Made by a program: the position numbers and the translations under genes. The notes under the pieces were generated by a model. That model was not told where the DNA came from, searched no databases, and saw only the letters and a list, made by a program, of their open reading frames with translations. 64,000 bases of DNA. It comes from Flavobacteriaceae bacterium MAR_2010_188. Lineage in GTDB: Bacteria > Bacteroidota > Bacteroidia > Flavobacteriales > Flavobacteriaceae. The stretch is taken from positions 3,392,480 to 3,456,479 of the forward strand of contig LT629302.1 in NCBI GenBank assembly GCA_900104375.1, given 5' to 3'. Each line of letters begins with the position of its first letter. Position 1 is the first letter of the stretch. Shown here piece by piece: positions 45,269-55,220 of the stretch.

Positions 45269-46576
45269 ATGAAACAGCGGTCCGTCCTTTTTGTCTTAGA
45301 ATCCTTCTTACCTAATCATCGGGCCGGAACAGAAATCTATGTTCTCAACTTGTGTCGGTATTTTCAAGCTAAAAGTTGGCGTGTGGGAGTCTTAATCACC
45401 ACTACGAACCAACAAAATGATTATAGTTACCAGGGTATTCCGATATTCACATTTCCCATTCCTAAAAAGCCAATTTCAGAGGAATTAAATGGGATGATTC
45501 CGCCCAGAGGAATAAGAGGCTATATTGGTCGGTTAAAAGAAATTAATCCAGACTTAGTACATTTCCATTCTTTTGGCAGAGGAATTAACGGCATTCATTT
45601 AGAAAAAACCAAGAAATTCGGTTATAAAACTATTTTTACTCCTCATCTGGGCAATTTATTCTGTATCAAAGGTAATCTCCGGCTTTTCGAGGAAACCACT
45701 TGTGATGGACGTGTTATTGAATCGAGATGCATGAGCTGTTTGTTGCATAGCAAAGGCTATAGTTATTCGGTTTCTAAAGCTCTTGGCACCGGCATGAGTA
45801 CCTTATTAAATATTAAACCGTTACAAAGCGCCATACCGCCCTCATTACAACAAGCTAAGCATCGTAAGCAGGAATTAGAACGAATTTCTAATTACGCTGA
45901 TTTAATTTTTGCCATCGCGCCATGGGTTCAGAAGGCTTTTATTGCTAATGCTATCTATAATAGTATCCTAATTCCCCAAGGGGTTAGCCCTGTTTTTTTT
46001 GAAGATGTGAAATCTCATAACTTTTCCTTGTCTCACTCAAATATCAACTTTGTTTTTATTGGTAGAATGCATCCTGTTAAAGGATTCCACTTGTTAAAAA
46101 AGGCCTGGGATAAATTTTTACCTAAGAAGCATAAATTACATGTACTAACAAATCCGTCAAGAGATGAAGATACTTATTTTAAAACGTTCAAATCTTGGGC
46201 AAAGTCAGATAACTCCATCATATGGAATGAGGATTTTTCTCAGCAGGAGGTTGCTTACTATTTAGATTCAATGGATGTCTTGCTTTTACCGTCAATATCG
46301 GAGGTCGCTCCTCTTGTTATTTTAGAAGCAGCAACCAGAAGAATCCCAGTTGTCACATCTGATTTTATTGCCATGAAGGATATGATTGTTCACAATGTAA
46401 ATGGTATGCTATTTAAAAACGGTGATTGGGAAGATCTTCTAGTACAGTTAATTAAAATCTCAAATAATCCAAAACTAATCAGAGAAATGGGAAAAAACAT
46501 TAAAACTCCAACCGATATCACGCATGTGGCCGAACTAATAGAGCATGAATACTTGAAAATTGTTAGTAATAGATAA
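45269..46576 (+). CDS. Glycosyltransferase family 4 with cysteine-rich insertion
   Basis: A 435-residue GT-B enzyme: LFVLESFLPNHRAGTEIYVLNL at the start, and donor site LPSISEVAPLVILEAATRRIPVV (about 341-363). Between about residues 128 and 160 is a four-cysteine segment (FCIKGN, TTCDGR, SRCMSC) seen in a subgroup of exopolysaccharide GT4 enzymes, perhaps binding metal. Confidence 0.86.
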   Translation: MKQRSVLFVLESFLPNHRAGTEIYVLNLCRYFQAKSWRVGVLITTTNQQNDYSYQGIPIFTFPIPKKPISEELNGMIPPRGIRGYIGRLKEINPDLVHFHSFGRGINGIHLEKTKKFGYKTIFTPHLGNLFCIKGNLRLFEETTCDGRVIESRCMSCLLHSKGYSYSVSKALGTGMSTLLNIKPLQSAIPPSLQQAKHRKQELERISNYADLIFAIAPWVQKAFIANAIYNSILIPQGVSPVFFEDVKSHNFSLSHSNINFVFIGRMHPVKGFHLLKKAWDKFLPKKHKLHVLTNPSRDEDTYFKTFKSWAKSDNSIIWNEDFSQQEVAYYLDSMDVLLLPSISEVAPLVILEAATRRIPVVTSDFIAMKDMIVHNVNGMLFKNGDWEDLLVQLIKISNNPKLIREMGKNIKTPTDITHVAELIEHEYLKIVSNR

Positions 46577-46585
46577 ATCAAGATT

Positions 46586-47782
46586 TTGAAAAAGGCCAAA
46601 ATTCTTTTTATAACTACCTCAAGTTTAGCATCCAATCCAAGATTGGTGAAAGAGTTTGAAGCCCTTAAGTATGACTTTTCCTGCTATGTACTATGTTTTA
46701 AACACAGGGATTGGAGTTTGGAACTTTCCAAAGCGGTAAAGCAAAGAAATCCTGAAGTGCATTTTATTGAAATCGATAGGAATAAAGTTTTAAGTGAAAC
46801 CATTATCTGCAAAATCGTTCATAAAGGTGCCATAATTCTTAACAGCATTTTTAATAAGAATTTTAAAATCAGTGCTTTTGCCAATAATGATAAGGCATTG
46901 CAGTTGTGGTTTCACACAAAATCGATATCTCAAAATGTGGAGTTCTCACGTGTGATAGCACATAATTTGGGAGCTTTTTATCCTGCGGTTAAGCTTTCAG
47001 AAAAAAAGACCTTAGTTTTGCAGTTGGATATTGAAGATTATTATCCTGGTGAAGCCTTATATTTTAACAGAGGCCTTGAGAGAACAAATAGAATGAATCT
47101 TATGGCATATAGTTTTTTGAAGGCAGATGCCATCACTTATGCTTCTAAGGGGATTCAATTAGAATGTCAACATCATTTTAAAATAAAAAGTTCTACCAAA
47201 CAACTTACCATTCTCAATGTTTTTAATGCTGAAGACTTTTCAGAACCGCAGGCTGAATTTTCAGCAAAAATAAAATGCGTTTGGTTCTCGCAACATATAG
47301 GTCCTAATCGAGGACTGGAAAATGTATTTGAAGCCGCAAAAACTCTGAATCAAATAGAATTTCATCTCATTGGTAATCTCAATCAAGATTTTTTAAACAA
47401 GTTCAAATTAAGTGAGAACATAAAACTGCACAGTAGTATGCAACAGAAATACTTACATGAATTTTTGTGCACCATGGATTTAGGTCTTGCTCTCGAGAAT
47501 GTCGAGGCGGACCGTAATCGTAATATTTGTTTGACTAATAAATTTTTGGCCTATGCCCAGGCAGGTTTGTATATTCTAGCGACCGATACCTATGGGCAGG
47601 CCCAATTTTTAAAAACCTTAGATTACGAGGCAGGTGTTATTATTAGGTCATCTTTAAAAGATACGCTTCAAAATTTAGACGATAAATTGTTGCGCCATAC
47701 ATCAAAAATTTACAGATGGCAAAGTGCTAAATCCTACTCATGGGAAAATGAACAGCTAAAATTAAAGGCTTTAGTGTCATGA
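46586..47782 (+). CDS. Glycosyltransferase, GT-B type (TTG start)
   Basis: A 398-residue protein beginning KKAKILFITTSSLASNPRLVKEFEAL, a typical first strand and loop of GT4-like enzymes. The donor site is weak: ALENVEADRNRNICLTNKFLAYAQAGLYILATD. TTG at 46586 is the only start that keeps the first strand. It overlaps the next gene by 4 bases. Assignment to a glycosyltransferase is good; family less so. Confidence 0.75.
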   Translation: MKKAKILFITTSSLASNPRLVKEFEALKYDFSCYVLCFKHRDWSLELSKAVKQRNPEVHFIEIDRNKVLSETIICKIVHKGAIILNSIFNKNFKISAFANNDKALQLWFHTKSISQNVEFSRVIAHNLGAFYPAVKLSEKKTLVLQLDIEDYYPGEALYFNRGLERTNRMNLMAYSFLKADAITYASKGIQLECQHHFKIKSSTKQLTILNVFNAEDFSEPQAEFSAKIKCVWFSQHIGPNRGLENVFEAAKTLNQIEFHLIGNLNQDFLNKFKLSENIKLHSSMQQKYLHEFLCTMDLGLALENVEADRNRNICLTNKFLAYAQAGLYILATDTYGQAQFLKTLDYEAGVIIRSSLKDTLQNLDDKLLRHTSKIYRWQSAKSYSWENEQLKLKALVS

Positions 47783-49029
47783 AGACGGTTTTAATCATAT
47801 ATCCACACTGGGTCCCAGCAAATCTTGCAGGTGTACAAAGACCAAGACTTATAGGGAACTACTTAAAGTCTTTTGGATGGCATCCACTCTTACTTACCAT
47901 TGATTCAAAATATTATGAAGAGCCTTTAGATAAAGACATTTATAAAACTGTATCTGATGATATAGAAGTCATTTACACAAAGGCGTATAAAGTAACGAGG
48001 CCCAGATTGGTAGGGGATATTGGTCTAAGGGGGTTTCCTTTTTTACTGAAAAAGGCTTTAGAAATTTGCAAAAACAGACACATTGACTGCATCTGGATTC
48101 CCATTCCATCTTTTTATACATCTCTTTTAGGCAGGATCATACACTGTAAAACAGGTATTCCATACGGTATTGATTATATCGATCCTTGGATAAGGGATAT
48201 TACCAATCAATCTAATTTTCGAGCAAGAATTAGTCAGTTGGTGGCGAGAACTTTAGAGCCATACGCCGTAAGGAAGGCTGCATTTATTACAGGAGTATCC
48301 ACACCTTATTATTGGCCCGTAATCGAGCGCAATTTTAAGACTGCGCCTACACATGTTGGCATGCCTTATGGTTTTGATCCAAATGATCATAAGATTACAT
48401 TAGAGAAGTTAGAATTACCCTGGAATGATATACCTCACTGCAAACCTTGGATCTATGCCGGTGCGTTTTTACCGAATTCGCATTTGTTTATGGAAGCGTT
48501 TTTCAAAGCAATCTCAAAAATGAAGAAAGCCCAGCTATGGAATGAGGATATCAAACTTTTTTTTATAGGGACCGGACATTATCCAGCGAAGCGTATTACT
48601 GCCTATGCTGCAGAAAATGGTCTCCAAAATATGGTGTTCGAGCAACGAGAGCGCGAGCCTTTCCTGCATATTTTAAATTTTTTAAATGCTGCGGACCGTG
48701 TGCTCTTGTTTGGAAGTACAGAAAAGCATTATACGGCCTCTAAAACCTATCAATGTCTGCTTAGTGAACGGCCCTTATTTGCAATGTTGCATAAAGAAAG
48801 TTCTGCAGTTAAGGTATTAAAAGATGTAAATGCTGATGCATATTTGGTGGAATATCAAGACAACCAGACTCGGGATAGGATTATCGAGAGAATTGAAAAT
48901 GTACTTATGGAATTTAAACAAGAAAGGCCTTGGAAACCCTCATTGGGGAAATTAGATCAATACTCATCCAAACAATCTGCTAAAGCATTGGCATCGGTAA
49001 TGGATGAGGTGATAGCTATTAAAAACTAA
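47779..49029 (+). CDS. Glycosyltransferase, GT-B type
   Basis: A 416-residue protein: VLIIYPHWVPANLAGVQRPRLIGNYL, then IDYIDPWIRD and VSTPYYWP in the first domain, and LLSERPLFAMLHKESSAVKVLKD in the donor domain. This resembles GT4-like enzymes of Bacteroidota surface-glycan loci. The E-x7-E motif is not clear. It is followed by a short AAAATTC repeat tract. Confidence 0.75.
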   Translation: MKTVLIIYPHWVPANLAGVQRPRLIGNYLKSFGWHPLLLTIDSKYYEEPLDKDIYKTVSDDIEVIYTKAYKVTRPRLVGDIGLRGFPFLLKKALEICKNRHIDCIWIPIPSFYTSLLGRIIHCKTGIPYGIDYIDPWIRDITNQSNFRARISQLVARTLEPYAVRKAAFITGVSTPYYWPVIERNFKTAPTHVGMPYGFDPNDHKITLEKLELPWNDIPHCKPWIYAGAFLPNSHLFMEAFFKAISKMKKAQLWNEDIKLFFIGTGHYPAKRITAYAAENGLQNMVFEQREREPFLHILNFLNAADRVLLFGSTEKHYTASKTYQCLLSERPLFAMLHKESSAVKVLKDVNADAYLVEYQDNQTRDRIIERIENVLMEFKQERPWKPSLGKLDQYSSKQSAKALASVMDEVIAIKN

Positions 49030-49045
49030 TTTATGACCAATCGTT

Positions 49046-49087
49046 AAAATTCAAAATTCAAAATTCAAAATTCAAAAGTCAAAATTC
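49046..49087 (+). repeat. Six tandem copies of AAAATTC
   Basis: Four exact copies, one variant (AAAAGTC) and one more exact copy fill most of the 74-base gap between two glycosyltransferase genes. It is about 20 bases upstream of the next ATG. Slippage could change the length of this gap. Confidence 0.85.
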
Positions 49088-49103
49088 CAAGTTAAAAGGT
49101 AAA

Positions 49104-50285
49104 ATGAAAAAGCTGGCAATTGTAACTACTCATCCCATACAATATTATGCCCCTTGGTTTAGATTAATGTCACAGCGAAATGTCATTAATCTAAAAGTAT
49201 TTTACACTTGGTCACAAGCCAAGGAAAAAGTAAAAGATAAAACCTTTGGTCAGGATATTAGCTGGGACATTCCGTTACTTAAGGGTTATGAATTCGAGTT
49301 TATTGAAAACATATCTACCAATCCTGGTTCGCACCATTTTAGGGGTATTATATGTCCTGATTTAATACCTGCCATTAAAAAATATAACCCCGATGCTATT
49401 CTAATATTTGGTTGGAATTTTGTTAGTCACCTTAAGGTAATGCGCTATTTTAAAAACAAAATACCTATTTGGTTCAGGGGCGACTCAACCTTATTAGATG
49501 ATAGAGGTGGGTATAAAACGCTTTTAAGACGTTTGTTCCTGACCCTTGTCTATAGGTACGTGGATAAAGCTTTGTATGTTGGGACTGCAAATAGGAAGTA
49601 TTTTCGAAAGCATGGCCTAAAACCTGATCAATTAGAGTTAGTGCCACATGCAATAGATAATGAAAGGTTCGGAGATAATGATATGGCTCTAAATAACAAA
49701 GCAGCAATTTGGCGCTTGTCATTGGGCTATTCCAATGACGATATGGTGGTGTTATTTGCTGGTAAATTTGAGGATAAAAAGCAGCCTCACTTTTTAATTG
49801 AGGTAATTAAATCAGCAAATCTGAGTAGAGATAAACCACTAAAATTGTTGCTATTGGGTGCTGGCCCGTTGGAAAAGTCATTATTTAAAATGGCAGAAAG
49901 TGATTCAAATATTACATTTTTACCCTTTCAAAATCAATCGAAGATGCCTATTGTCTACCGCTTAGGTGATATTACATGCTTACCATCAAAAGGCCCTGGT
50001 GAAACTTGGGGATTAGCTGTAAACGAGTCTATGGCTTCTGGCAGACCTGCTATCGTCAGTGATAAGGTTGGATGCTCCCAAGATTTAATTAAAAATAATA
50101 TCAATGGTTTTATATTTAACCATAATAGCAAATCCGAACTAGAAGGTATATTTATAGAATTAAATAAAAAAGAATGTAGGATCCTCGGTGAACAGGCCCA
50201 AAAGGACATTCAATTTTGGTCCTATACGAAGCAAATAGATTCAATAGTTAAGGTTTTAAAATATTATGGACATAAGACCAGATAA
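49104..50285 (+). CDS. Glycosyltransferase family 4
   Basis: A 393-residue GT-B enzyme: KLAIVTTHPIQYYAPWFRLM, FGWNFVSH, WFRGDST, then the donor site LPSKGPGETWGLAVNESMASGRPAIV with the conserved Glu, and KVGCSQDLI. It shares one base with the start of the Wzy-like gene. Confidence 0.86.
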   Translation: MKKLAIVTTHPIQYYAPWFRLMSQRNVINLKVFYTWSQAKEKVKDKTFGQDISWDIPLLKGYEFEFIENISTNPGSHHFRGIICPDLIPAIKKYNPDAILIFGWNFVSHLKVMRYFKNKIPIWFRGDSTLLDDRGGYKTLLRRLFLTLVYRYVDKALYVGTANRKYFRKHGLKPDQLELVPHAIDNERFGDNDMALNNKAAIWRLSLGYSNDDMVVLFAGKFEDKKQPHFLIEVIKSANLSRDKPLKLLLLGAGPLEKSLFKMAESDSNITFLPFQNQSKMPIVYRLGDITCLPSKGPGETWGLAVNESMASGRPAIVSDKVGCSQDLIKNNINGFIFNHNSKSELEGIFIELNKKECRILGEQAQKDIQFWSYTKQIDSIVKVLKYYGHKTR

Positions 50286-51622
50286 TGGAGAATAGAGAAT
50301 TATTTTACCTCTTTGTAGGGTTACTCACTTTTTTGATCTATATAATTACTGGAGAGTTGTTGGTTTCTGCCGGTCTAGGGTTAAATATCTATTTCTTTTT
50401 AAAGTATATTATGAAATTAGGTAAGGATATTCCTTTATTCGAATTAATAATATTACTTCTACTTTCCCAATGGATCTTAGGACCATTTATTGATTACAGT
50501 ACGAATGCCACAGATGATCGCTATTTTATGTACGTTGATAGTGAGTCGTATTTCTCATTTGTCGTTCCTGGAGTGCTTATGTTTCTCTTGCCAATTATTT
50601 TGTTACGCAAAAGAATTGATTTACGGCGTTTATCAATAGAACTGAAAAAAATCACAGCTCAAAATCGCAAACTACCCTGGATACTTATTAGTATAGGATT
50701 AATCAGCAGCTTGTTGTCCGGATTTGTGCCGGGATCATTAGGATTTGTATTTTTCTTGATGTCTCAATTCAAATATATTGGGCTGATATATATGTTTTTT
50801 TCTGATACCAAATATGATAACTATGTGCTCTATATAATTTTTGGTGCGACTGTTTTATCCTCTATTCAACAAGGATTATTTCATGATTTGATATTATGGG
50901 GCGCTTTATTTTTTACCTTTTTAGTATTTCGTTACCAGTGGAGTATTCAAAAACGTTTATGGTTGACATTTATTGGGATATTTTTTGCAATAATAACCCA
51001 ATCCATAAAGGCAGACTATCGTTCAATTGTTAATGAGAATTCTGAGCTGGCGGGTTTAGAGACCTTTAGTCTTATGGCTTTTAACCAAGTTACGGGTGAA
51101 GGTATTTTCGGATCACCGGAAAAAGTTAATGAGTTGAACGTCAGATTAAATCAAGGTTGGATCATAAGCGCCATCATGGCAAATATTCCTGATTATGAAC
51201 CTTTCCTGGATGGTGCAACAATAGAAGAAGCTATTACATCAAGTTTAGTCCCAAGATTTCTAGTTCCAGATAAAAAGAAGGCAGGAGGAAGAGAAAACTT
51301 CACATTATTTACCGGCTTGGAAATTAACGAGGTTACCTCTATGGGTACTAGTATAATCGGCGAGGCTTATGGTAATTACGGAGTAAGAGGGGCTTGGATT
51401 TTTATGGGATTGTGGGGTTTATTTTTAGTGGTTTATTATAATGCTATTCGTAAGTTTGCGGATTATTATCCTTCAGTTCTGCTGTGGCTACCACTAATTT
51501 TTTTGCAAGTCTTAAAGGCAGAGACAGAATTGTCCGTTGTACTCAATCATTTAATTAAAGCATCTGTAATAGTCTTTGGGTTTTTCTATTTTGCATCAAG
51601 AACTTTAAAATGGAGACTTTGA
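50285..51622 (+). CDS. Wzy-like polymerase (oligosaccharide repeat unit polymerase candidate)
   Basis: A 445-residue membrane protein with about 10-11 hydrophobic segments and a large non-membrane loop (about 245-360). The block TSMGTSIIGEAYGNYGVRGAW (about 353-373) resembles the end of the periplasmic loop in O-antigen polymerases. It would join glycan repeat units on the periplasmic side. No Wzx flippase is visible, which is odd for a Wzy route. O-antigen ligase or an exosortase-linked Wzy-like protein are other readings. Confidence 0.7.
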   Translation: MENRELFYLFVGLLTFLIYIITGELLVSAGLGLNIYFFLKYIMKLGKDIPLFELIILLLLSQWILGPFIDYSTNATDDRYFMYVDSESYFSFVVPGVLMFLLPIILLRKRIDLRRLSIELKKITAQNRKLPWILISIGLISSLLSGFVPGSLGFVFFLMSQFKYIGLIYMFFSDTKYDNYVLYIIFGATVLSSIQQGLFHDLILWGALFFTFLVFRYQWSIQKRLWLTFIGIFFAIITQSIKADYRSIVNENSELAGLETFSLMAFNQVTGEGIFGSPEKVNELNVRLNQGWIISAIMANIPDYEPFLDGATIEEAITSSLVPRFLVPDKKKAGGRENFTLFTGLEINEVTSMGTSIIGEAYGNYGVRGAWIFMGLWGLFLVVYYNAIRKFADYYPSVLLWLPLIFLQVLKAETELSVVLNHLIKASVIVFGFFYFASRTLKWRL

Positions 51623-52611
51623 ATAAAGATACTATTGCCTTGGTTTTCAGAAAAAAACAACCCTATTATAACAGTATAGAGGAACTGTTCCATAGTATAT
51701 ATGAATTTTTGAAAGACAATGTTGACATAGTGCCAATAGAATTAAATGGATCTGGCACAGGACCGCGCGCATTATGGGGAAATATGAATCAATTACGAAA
51801 GTATCCCGGTAGTTTGATACATATAACCGGTGATGTACATTACGCTGGTTTATTAAGTATAAAGCCAGTTATTATCACCATCCATGATGTCAATTCAATT
51901 TTAAATAGGGGTTTCTTGAAAAGAGTTTTTTTAAAACTTTTTTGGTTTTGGCTACCAGCACTAAGAGCGACACAAATTACTGTTATCTCGGAATTTTCCA
52001 AAAAAGCCCTGTGTGAAATCATACCATATGCCAAAAAAAAAATTACTGTGATACCAAATCCAGTTAATCCAGTATTAGTTAAAGTCGAAAAAGAATTCAA
52101 TAATATTAAACCCATAATTTTGCATATTGGGACTAAAACAAATAAGAATCTAGAGAGAACAATTGAAGCGATTTCTACTATAAATTGTGAATTGATTATT
52201 ATTGGTGAGCTTAATACATCACAAGAAGGTCTCTTACTATCATATAAAATAGATTATCAAAATGAAGCACATATTCCCTACGAGAGTATCAAATATTATT
52301 ATGAAATTTGTGATTTGGTAAGTTTTGTATCTCTATATGAGGGATTCGGCATGCCCATTATTGAAGCTCAAAAGGTAGGAAGGCCGGTCATTACTTCTAA
52401 TTTAGCATCCATACCTGAAGTTGCAGGAAATGGCGCATTGTTAGTAAATCCATATGATATAGAAGAAATTAGAAATGGGGTATGTAAAATAATTGAAAAT
52501 AAGGAATTTAGGCGTAATTTGATAGAGAGAGGTTTTGTAAATGCAGAGCGATATAAAATAGAAAGAATATCCAATCTCTACCTGAGTTTATATAGTGAAA
52601 TTTTAGGATGA
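51610..52611 (+). CDS. Glycosyltransferase family 4
   Basis: A 333-residue GT-B enzyme of the mannosyltransferase-like type: HDVNSILNRGF and TVISEFSKKAL in the first domain, and FVSLYEGFGMPIIEAQKVGRPV with the E-x7-E pair in the second, then NLASIPEVAGNGALLVNP. It overlaps the Wzy-like gene by 13 bases and the next gene by 4. Confidence 0.88.
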   Translation: METLNKDTIALVFRKKQPYYNSIEELFHSIYEFLKDNVDIVPIELNGSGTGPRALWGNMNQLRKYPGSLIHITGDVHYAGLLSIKPVIITIHDVNSILNRGFLKRVFLKLFWFWLPALRATQITVISEFSKKALCEIIPYAKKKITVIPNPVNPVLVKVEKEFNNIKPIILHIGTKTNKNLERTIEAISTINCELIIIGELNTSQEGLLLSYKIDYQNEAHIPYESIKYYYEICDLVSFVSLYEGFGMPIIEAQKVGRPVITSNLASIPEVAGNGALLVNPYDIEEIRNGVCKIIENKEFRRNLIERGFVNAERYKIERISNLYLSLYSEILG

Positions 52612-53747
52612 GAGTCACACAGGTTATAGAATCCATTGACGTTTGTACCGGAGGTCCCGCAAGAAGTGTGACCAATTTAATCGACGCGATGGCGACATCA
52701 CATCCATCTATTCAAAATCAAATTTTTACTTTTAATTCCATAAGCCCGATAAGAACAGAGGCCAACGGAATCAACGTTCGATTTTTCGAAAGAAGTTTCG
52801 CAGGGACATCTTCCAAAATGAAAAGTACCCTAAAATCTATAAAGACAGATATATATCACGGTCATGGTTTGTGGCAATTACCTGTACATTATATGGCAAA
52901 AAGAGCCTACTTGGAAAACAAACCGTATGTGATCACTCCAAGAGGGATGTTAGAACCTTGGCCGATGACTCAGAATAAATTTAAAAAGCAAATTGCATTA
53001 TATCTATATCAACTAAAAGACTTAAGAAATTCATCTTGTATCCATGTAACGTCCGTTTCTGAAGCTGAGAATATTAGAAAAATGGGAATAAGAAATCCTA
53101 TTGCCCTTATACCAAACGGAATTAATTTGTGTGAATTTACAAAGGTCCCTAGAGTGAAAAAAGAACGTAAGAAAGTTTTGTTTTTATCCAGGATTCATAA
53201 GAAAAAGGGTATTGAGATGTTGATTGAATCATGGCAGAGTTTAGAAAGTACTTATAAAAATAATTGGTGTGTTGAAGTTATTGGAAATGGAGATAAGGAT
53301 TATATTAAATTCTTAAATACATTAATTTATCAGAAGGGTTGCCAAGATAGTATTACGATTAAACCTCCCGTATTCGGAATCGACAAAATCAATGCTTATA
53401 GCCAGGCAGACTTATTTGTACTACCAAGTTATAGCGAAAATTTCGGTATTGTAGTAGCGGAAGCCCTGGCTAGTGGTTTACCTGTGATTACAACGATGGA
53501 GACACCCTGGCAGGAATTACTTGAATATGATTGTGGGTTGTGGATAGAACCAAATTCTGATTCTTTAACTGGGGCTTTAAGAAATATGCTGTTAAAATCT
53601 GATAGGGAATTAAATGAAATGGGGAAACGGGGAAAAAATTTAGTAAGAACACACTATAGTATTGAGTCAGTTGGTAATAGTATGGCAAATCTTTATCAAT
53701 GGCTGAATCGGCAAATTAAAAGACCGAAGTTTGTTATGTTAGATTAA
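52608..53747 (+). CDS. Glycosyltransferase family 4
   Basis: A 379-residue GT-B enzyme: VTQVIESIDVCTGGPARSVTNL at the N-terminus, ITPRGMLEPW mid-protein, and the donor site LPSYSENFGIVVAEALASGLPVI. The GGPARSV and TPRGMLEPW blocks are typical of a colanic-acid/WcaI-type group. It is followed 16 bases later by a WcaF-like gene. Confidence 0.88.
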   Translation: MRVTQVIESIDVCTGGPARSVTNLIDAMATSHPSIQNQIFTFNSISPIRTEANGINVRFFERSFAGTSSKMKSTLKSIKTDIYHGHGLWQLPVHYMAKRAYLENKPYVITPRGMLEPWPMTQNKFKKQIALYLYQLKDLRNSSCIHVTSVSEAENIRKMGIRNPIALIPNGINLCEFTKVPRVKKERKKVLFLSRIHKKKGIEMLIESWQSLESTYKNNWCVEVIGNGDKDYIKFLNTLIYQKGCQDSITIKPPVFGIDKINAYSQADLFVLPSYSENFGIVVAEALASGLPVITTMETPWQELLEYDCGLWIEPNSDSLTGALRNMLLKSDRELNEMGKRGKNLVRTHYSIESVGNSMANLYQWLNRQIKRPKFVMLD

Positions 53748-53763
53748 TACCGCCGATATAAGT

Positions 53764-54315
53764 ATGCTAGAAGTAAATTTAAATTCATATAATAATAGTT
53801 GGTATAGACCAGGATCCAAACTAAAGCAGATTGTCTGGTATTACATCAATTTATTATTTTTAAAAAACTCCCTAAATCCATTTTCTTCATTAAAAGTTAT
53901 TTTACTAAAAATGTTTGGAGCCGAGATAGGAAAAAATGTAGTTATCAAGCAAAATGTTAATGTCAAATATCCTTGGCTATTAAAAATTGATGACTATTCT
54001 TGGATTGGGGAAAATGTTTGGATAGATAATTTAGCTTCGGTTGAGATAGGGAAAAATTGTTGCTTATCTCAAGGGGCGCTATTATTATGCGGAAATCATA
54101 ATTATATAAAAACAAGTTTTGATCTTATTGTAAAACCTATTTTAATTAAGGATGGTGTTTGGATTGGAGCGAGGGCCGTGGTGACTTCTGGAGTAACATG
54201 TAATGAACATTCAGTCTTATCAGTAAATTCTGTAGCGACTCAAAATCTAGAGTCTTATACAATTTATCAAGGAAATCCGGCTAAAGCTATAAGGAGAAGA
54301 ATAATCAAAGAATGA
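53764..54315 (+). CDS. WcaF-like acetyltransferase
   Basis: A 183-residue hexapeptide acyltransferase of the WcaF type: NSWYRPGSKLKQIVWYYIN at the N-terminus, KMFGAEIGKNVVIKQNVNVKYPW, then GNHNYIKTSFDLI with the probable catalytic His, and NPAKAIRRR at the end. WcaF acetylates a sugar in colanic acid. Length and order match the family well. It overlaps the next GT2 by 4 bases. Confidence 0.87.
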   Translation: MLEVNLNSYNNSWYRPGSKLKQIVWYYINLLFLKNSLNPFSSLKVILLKMFGAEIGKNVVIKQNVNVKYPWLLKIDDYSWIGENVWIDNLASVEIGKNCCLSQGALLLCGNHNYIKTSFDLIVKPILIKDGVWIGARAVVTSGVTCNEHSVLSVNSVATQNLESYTIYQGNPAKAIRRRIIKE

Positions 54316-55061
54316 AAGTATCAATAATTACTGCAACATTCAATAGTCAGGCCTCATTAAAGACTTGTATTGAATCCGTTAATTTACAAGATTATGAGAA
54401 TTTGCAGCACGTGTTTATAGATGGTAATTCTACTGACAATACCTTAAATATTATTAGGGAAAATTCTAAGAGAAATAACTTGATAATAAGTGAAGATGAT
54501 AAGGGAATTTATGATGCCTTAAATAAGGGAGTTATCGCTTCTGCAGGGGATATTATCGGTTATGTCCATTCAGACGATATCCTTGCTCATAAGAGTATAA
54601 TCTCGGATATTGTTACAATGTTCAAGAATGAAAATATAGATGGTGTATATGGCGATCTAAAATATGTAAGCAAGAATGAACCTAAAAAAGTAATTAGATA
54701 TTGGCAGAGCCGTGAATATCATCCCAAACTAATTCTTCAAGGTTGGATGCCCCCGCATCCAACCCTTTATTTACGAAGGAGTGTCTATGATAAATTTGGT
54801 CTCTTCAATTTAAGGTATAAGATTTCTGCAGATTACGATTTCGTAATTCGGATAATGAAGGATAAGAATTTAAAATTCGGTTATCTTCCAAAAGTTATTT
54901 GTGACATGAGGGTCGGGGGAGCAAGCAATCGAAGTGTTAATAATATTATAAATAAGACTCGAGAAGACTATTGTTCGTTGCTTCAAAATGACATCAAAAA
55001 TCCTGTTAAAAGCGTTATACTTAAGAATATTCATAAGATTCCACAGTTCTTCAAGAAATAA
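54312..55061 (+). CDS. Glycosyltransferase family 2 (WcaE-like layout)
   Basis: A 249-residue GT-A enzyme: VSIITATFNSQASLKTCIES, FIDGNSTDNT, DKGIYDALNKGV, the metal site YVHSDD (84-89), and MPPHPTLYLRRSVYDKFGLF. The order wcaF-GT2 recalls colanic-acid-type clusters. It is the last glycosyltransferase before the initiation and export genes. Confidence 0.88.
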   Translation: MKVSIITATFNSQASLKTCIESVNLQDYENLQHVFIDGNSTDNTLNIIRENSKRNNLIISEDDKGIYDALNKGVIASAGDIIGYVHSDDILAHKSIISDIVTMFKNENIDGVYGDLKYVSKNEPKKVIRYWQSREYHPKLILQGWMPPHPTLYLRRSVYDKFGLFNLRYKISADYDFVIRIMKDKNLKFGYLPKVICDMRVGGASNRSVNNIINKTREDYCSLLQNDIKNPVKSVILKNIHKIPQFFKK

Positions 55062-55220
55062 CTATCTTTTCCTTTAGATTGACAAAACCTGAGACTGTTG
55101 ATACAATCGAAATTTTTGTTAGTTCTATAGTATCAATGTAACGTTGTCTCTCAGCAAATTAAATAATTATCTTATTTTTGCCTGTGCAAATTGATCAGTG
55201 CATTTAAAAATAACCCCAGA

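Noticed and set aside
55098-55136. TTGATAC/GTATCAA inverted repeat before the WecA-like gene
   Set aside because: Only 7-bp arms with a 25-base gap and no promoter element at the right place; it may be chance in AT-rich DNA.
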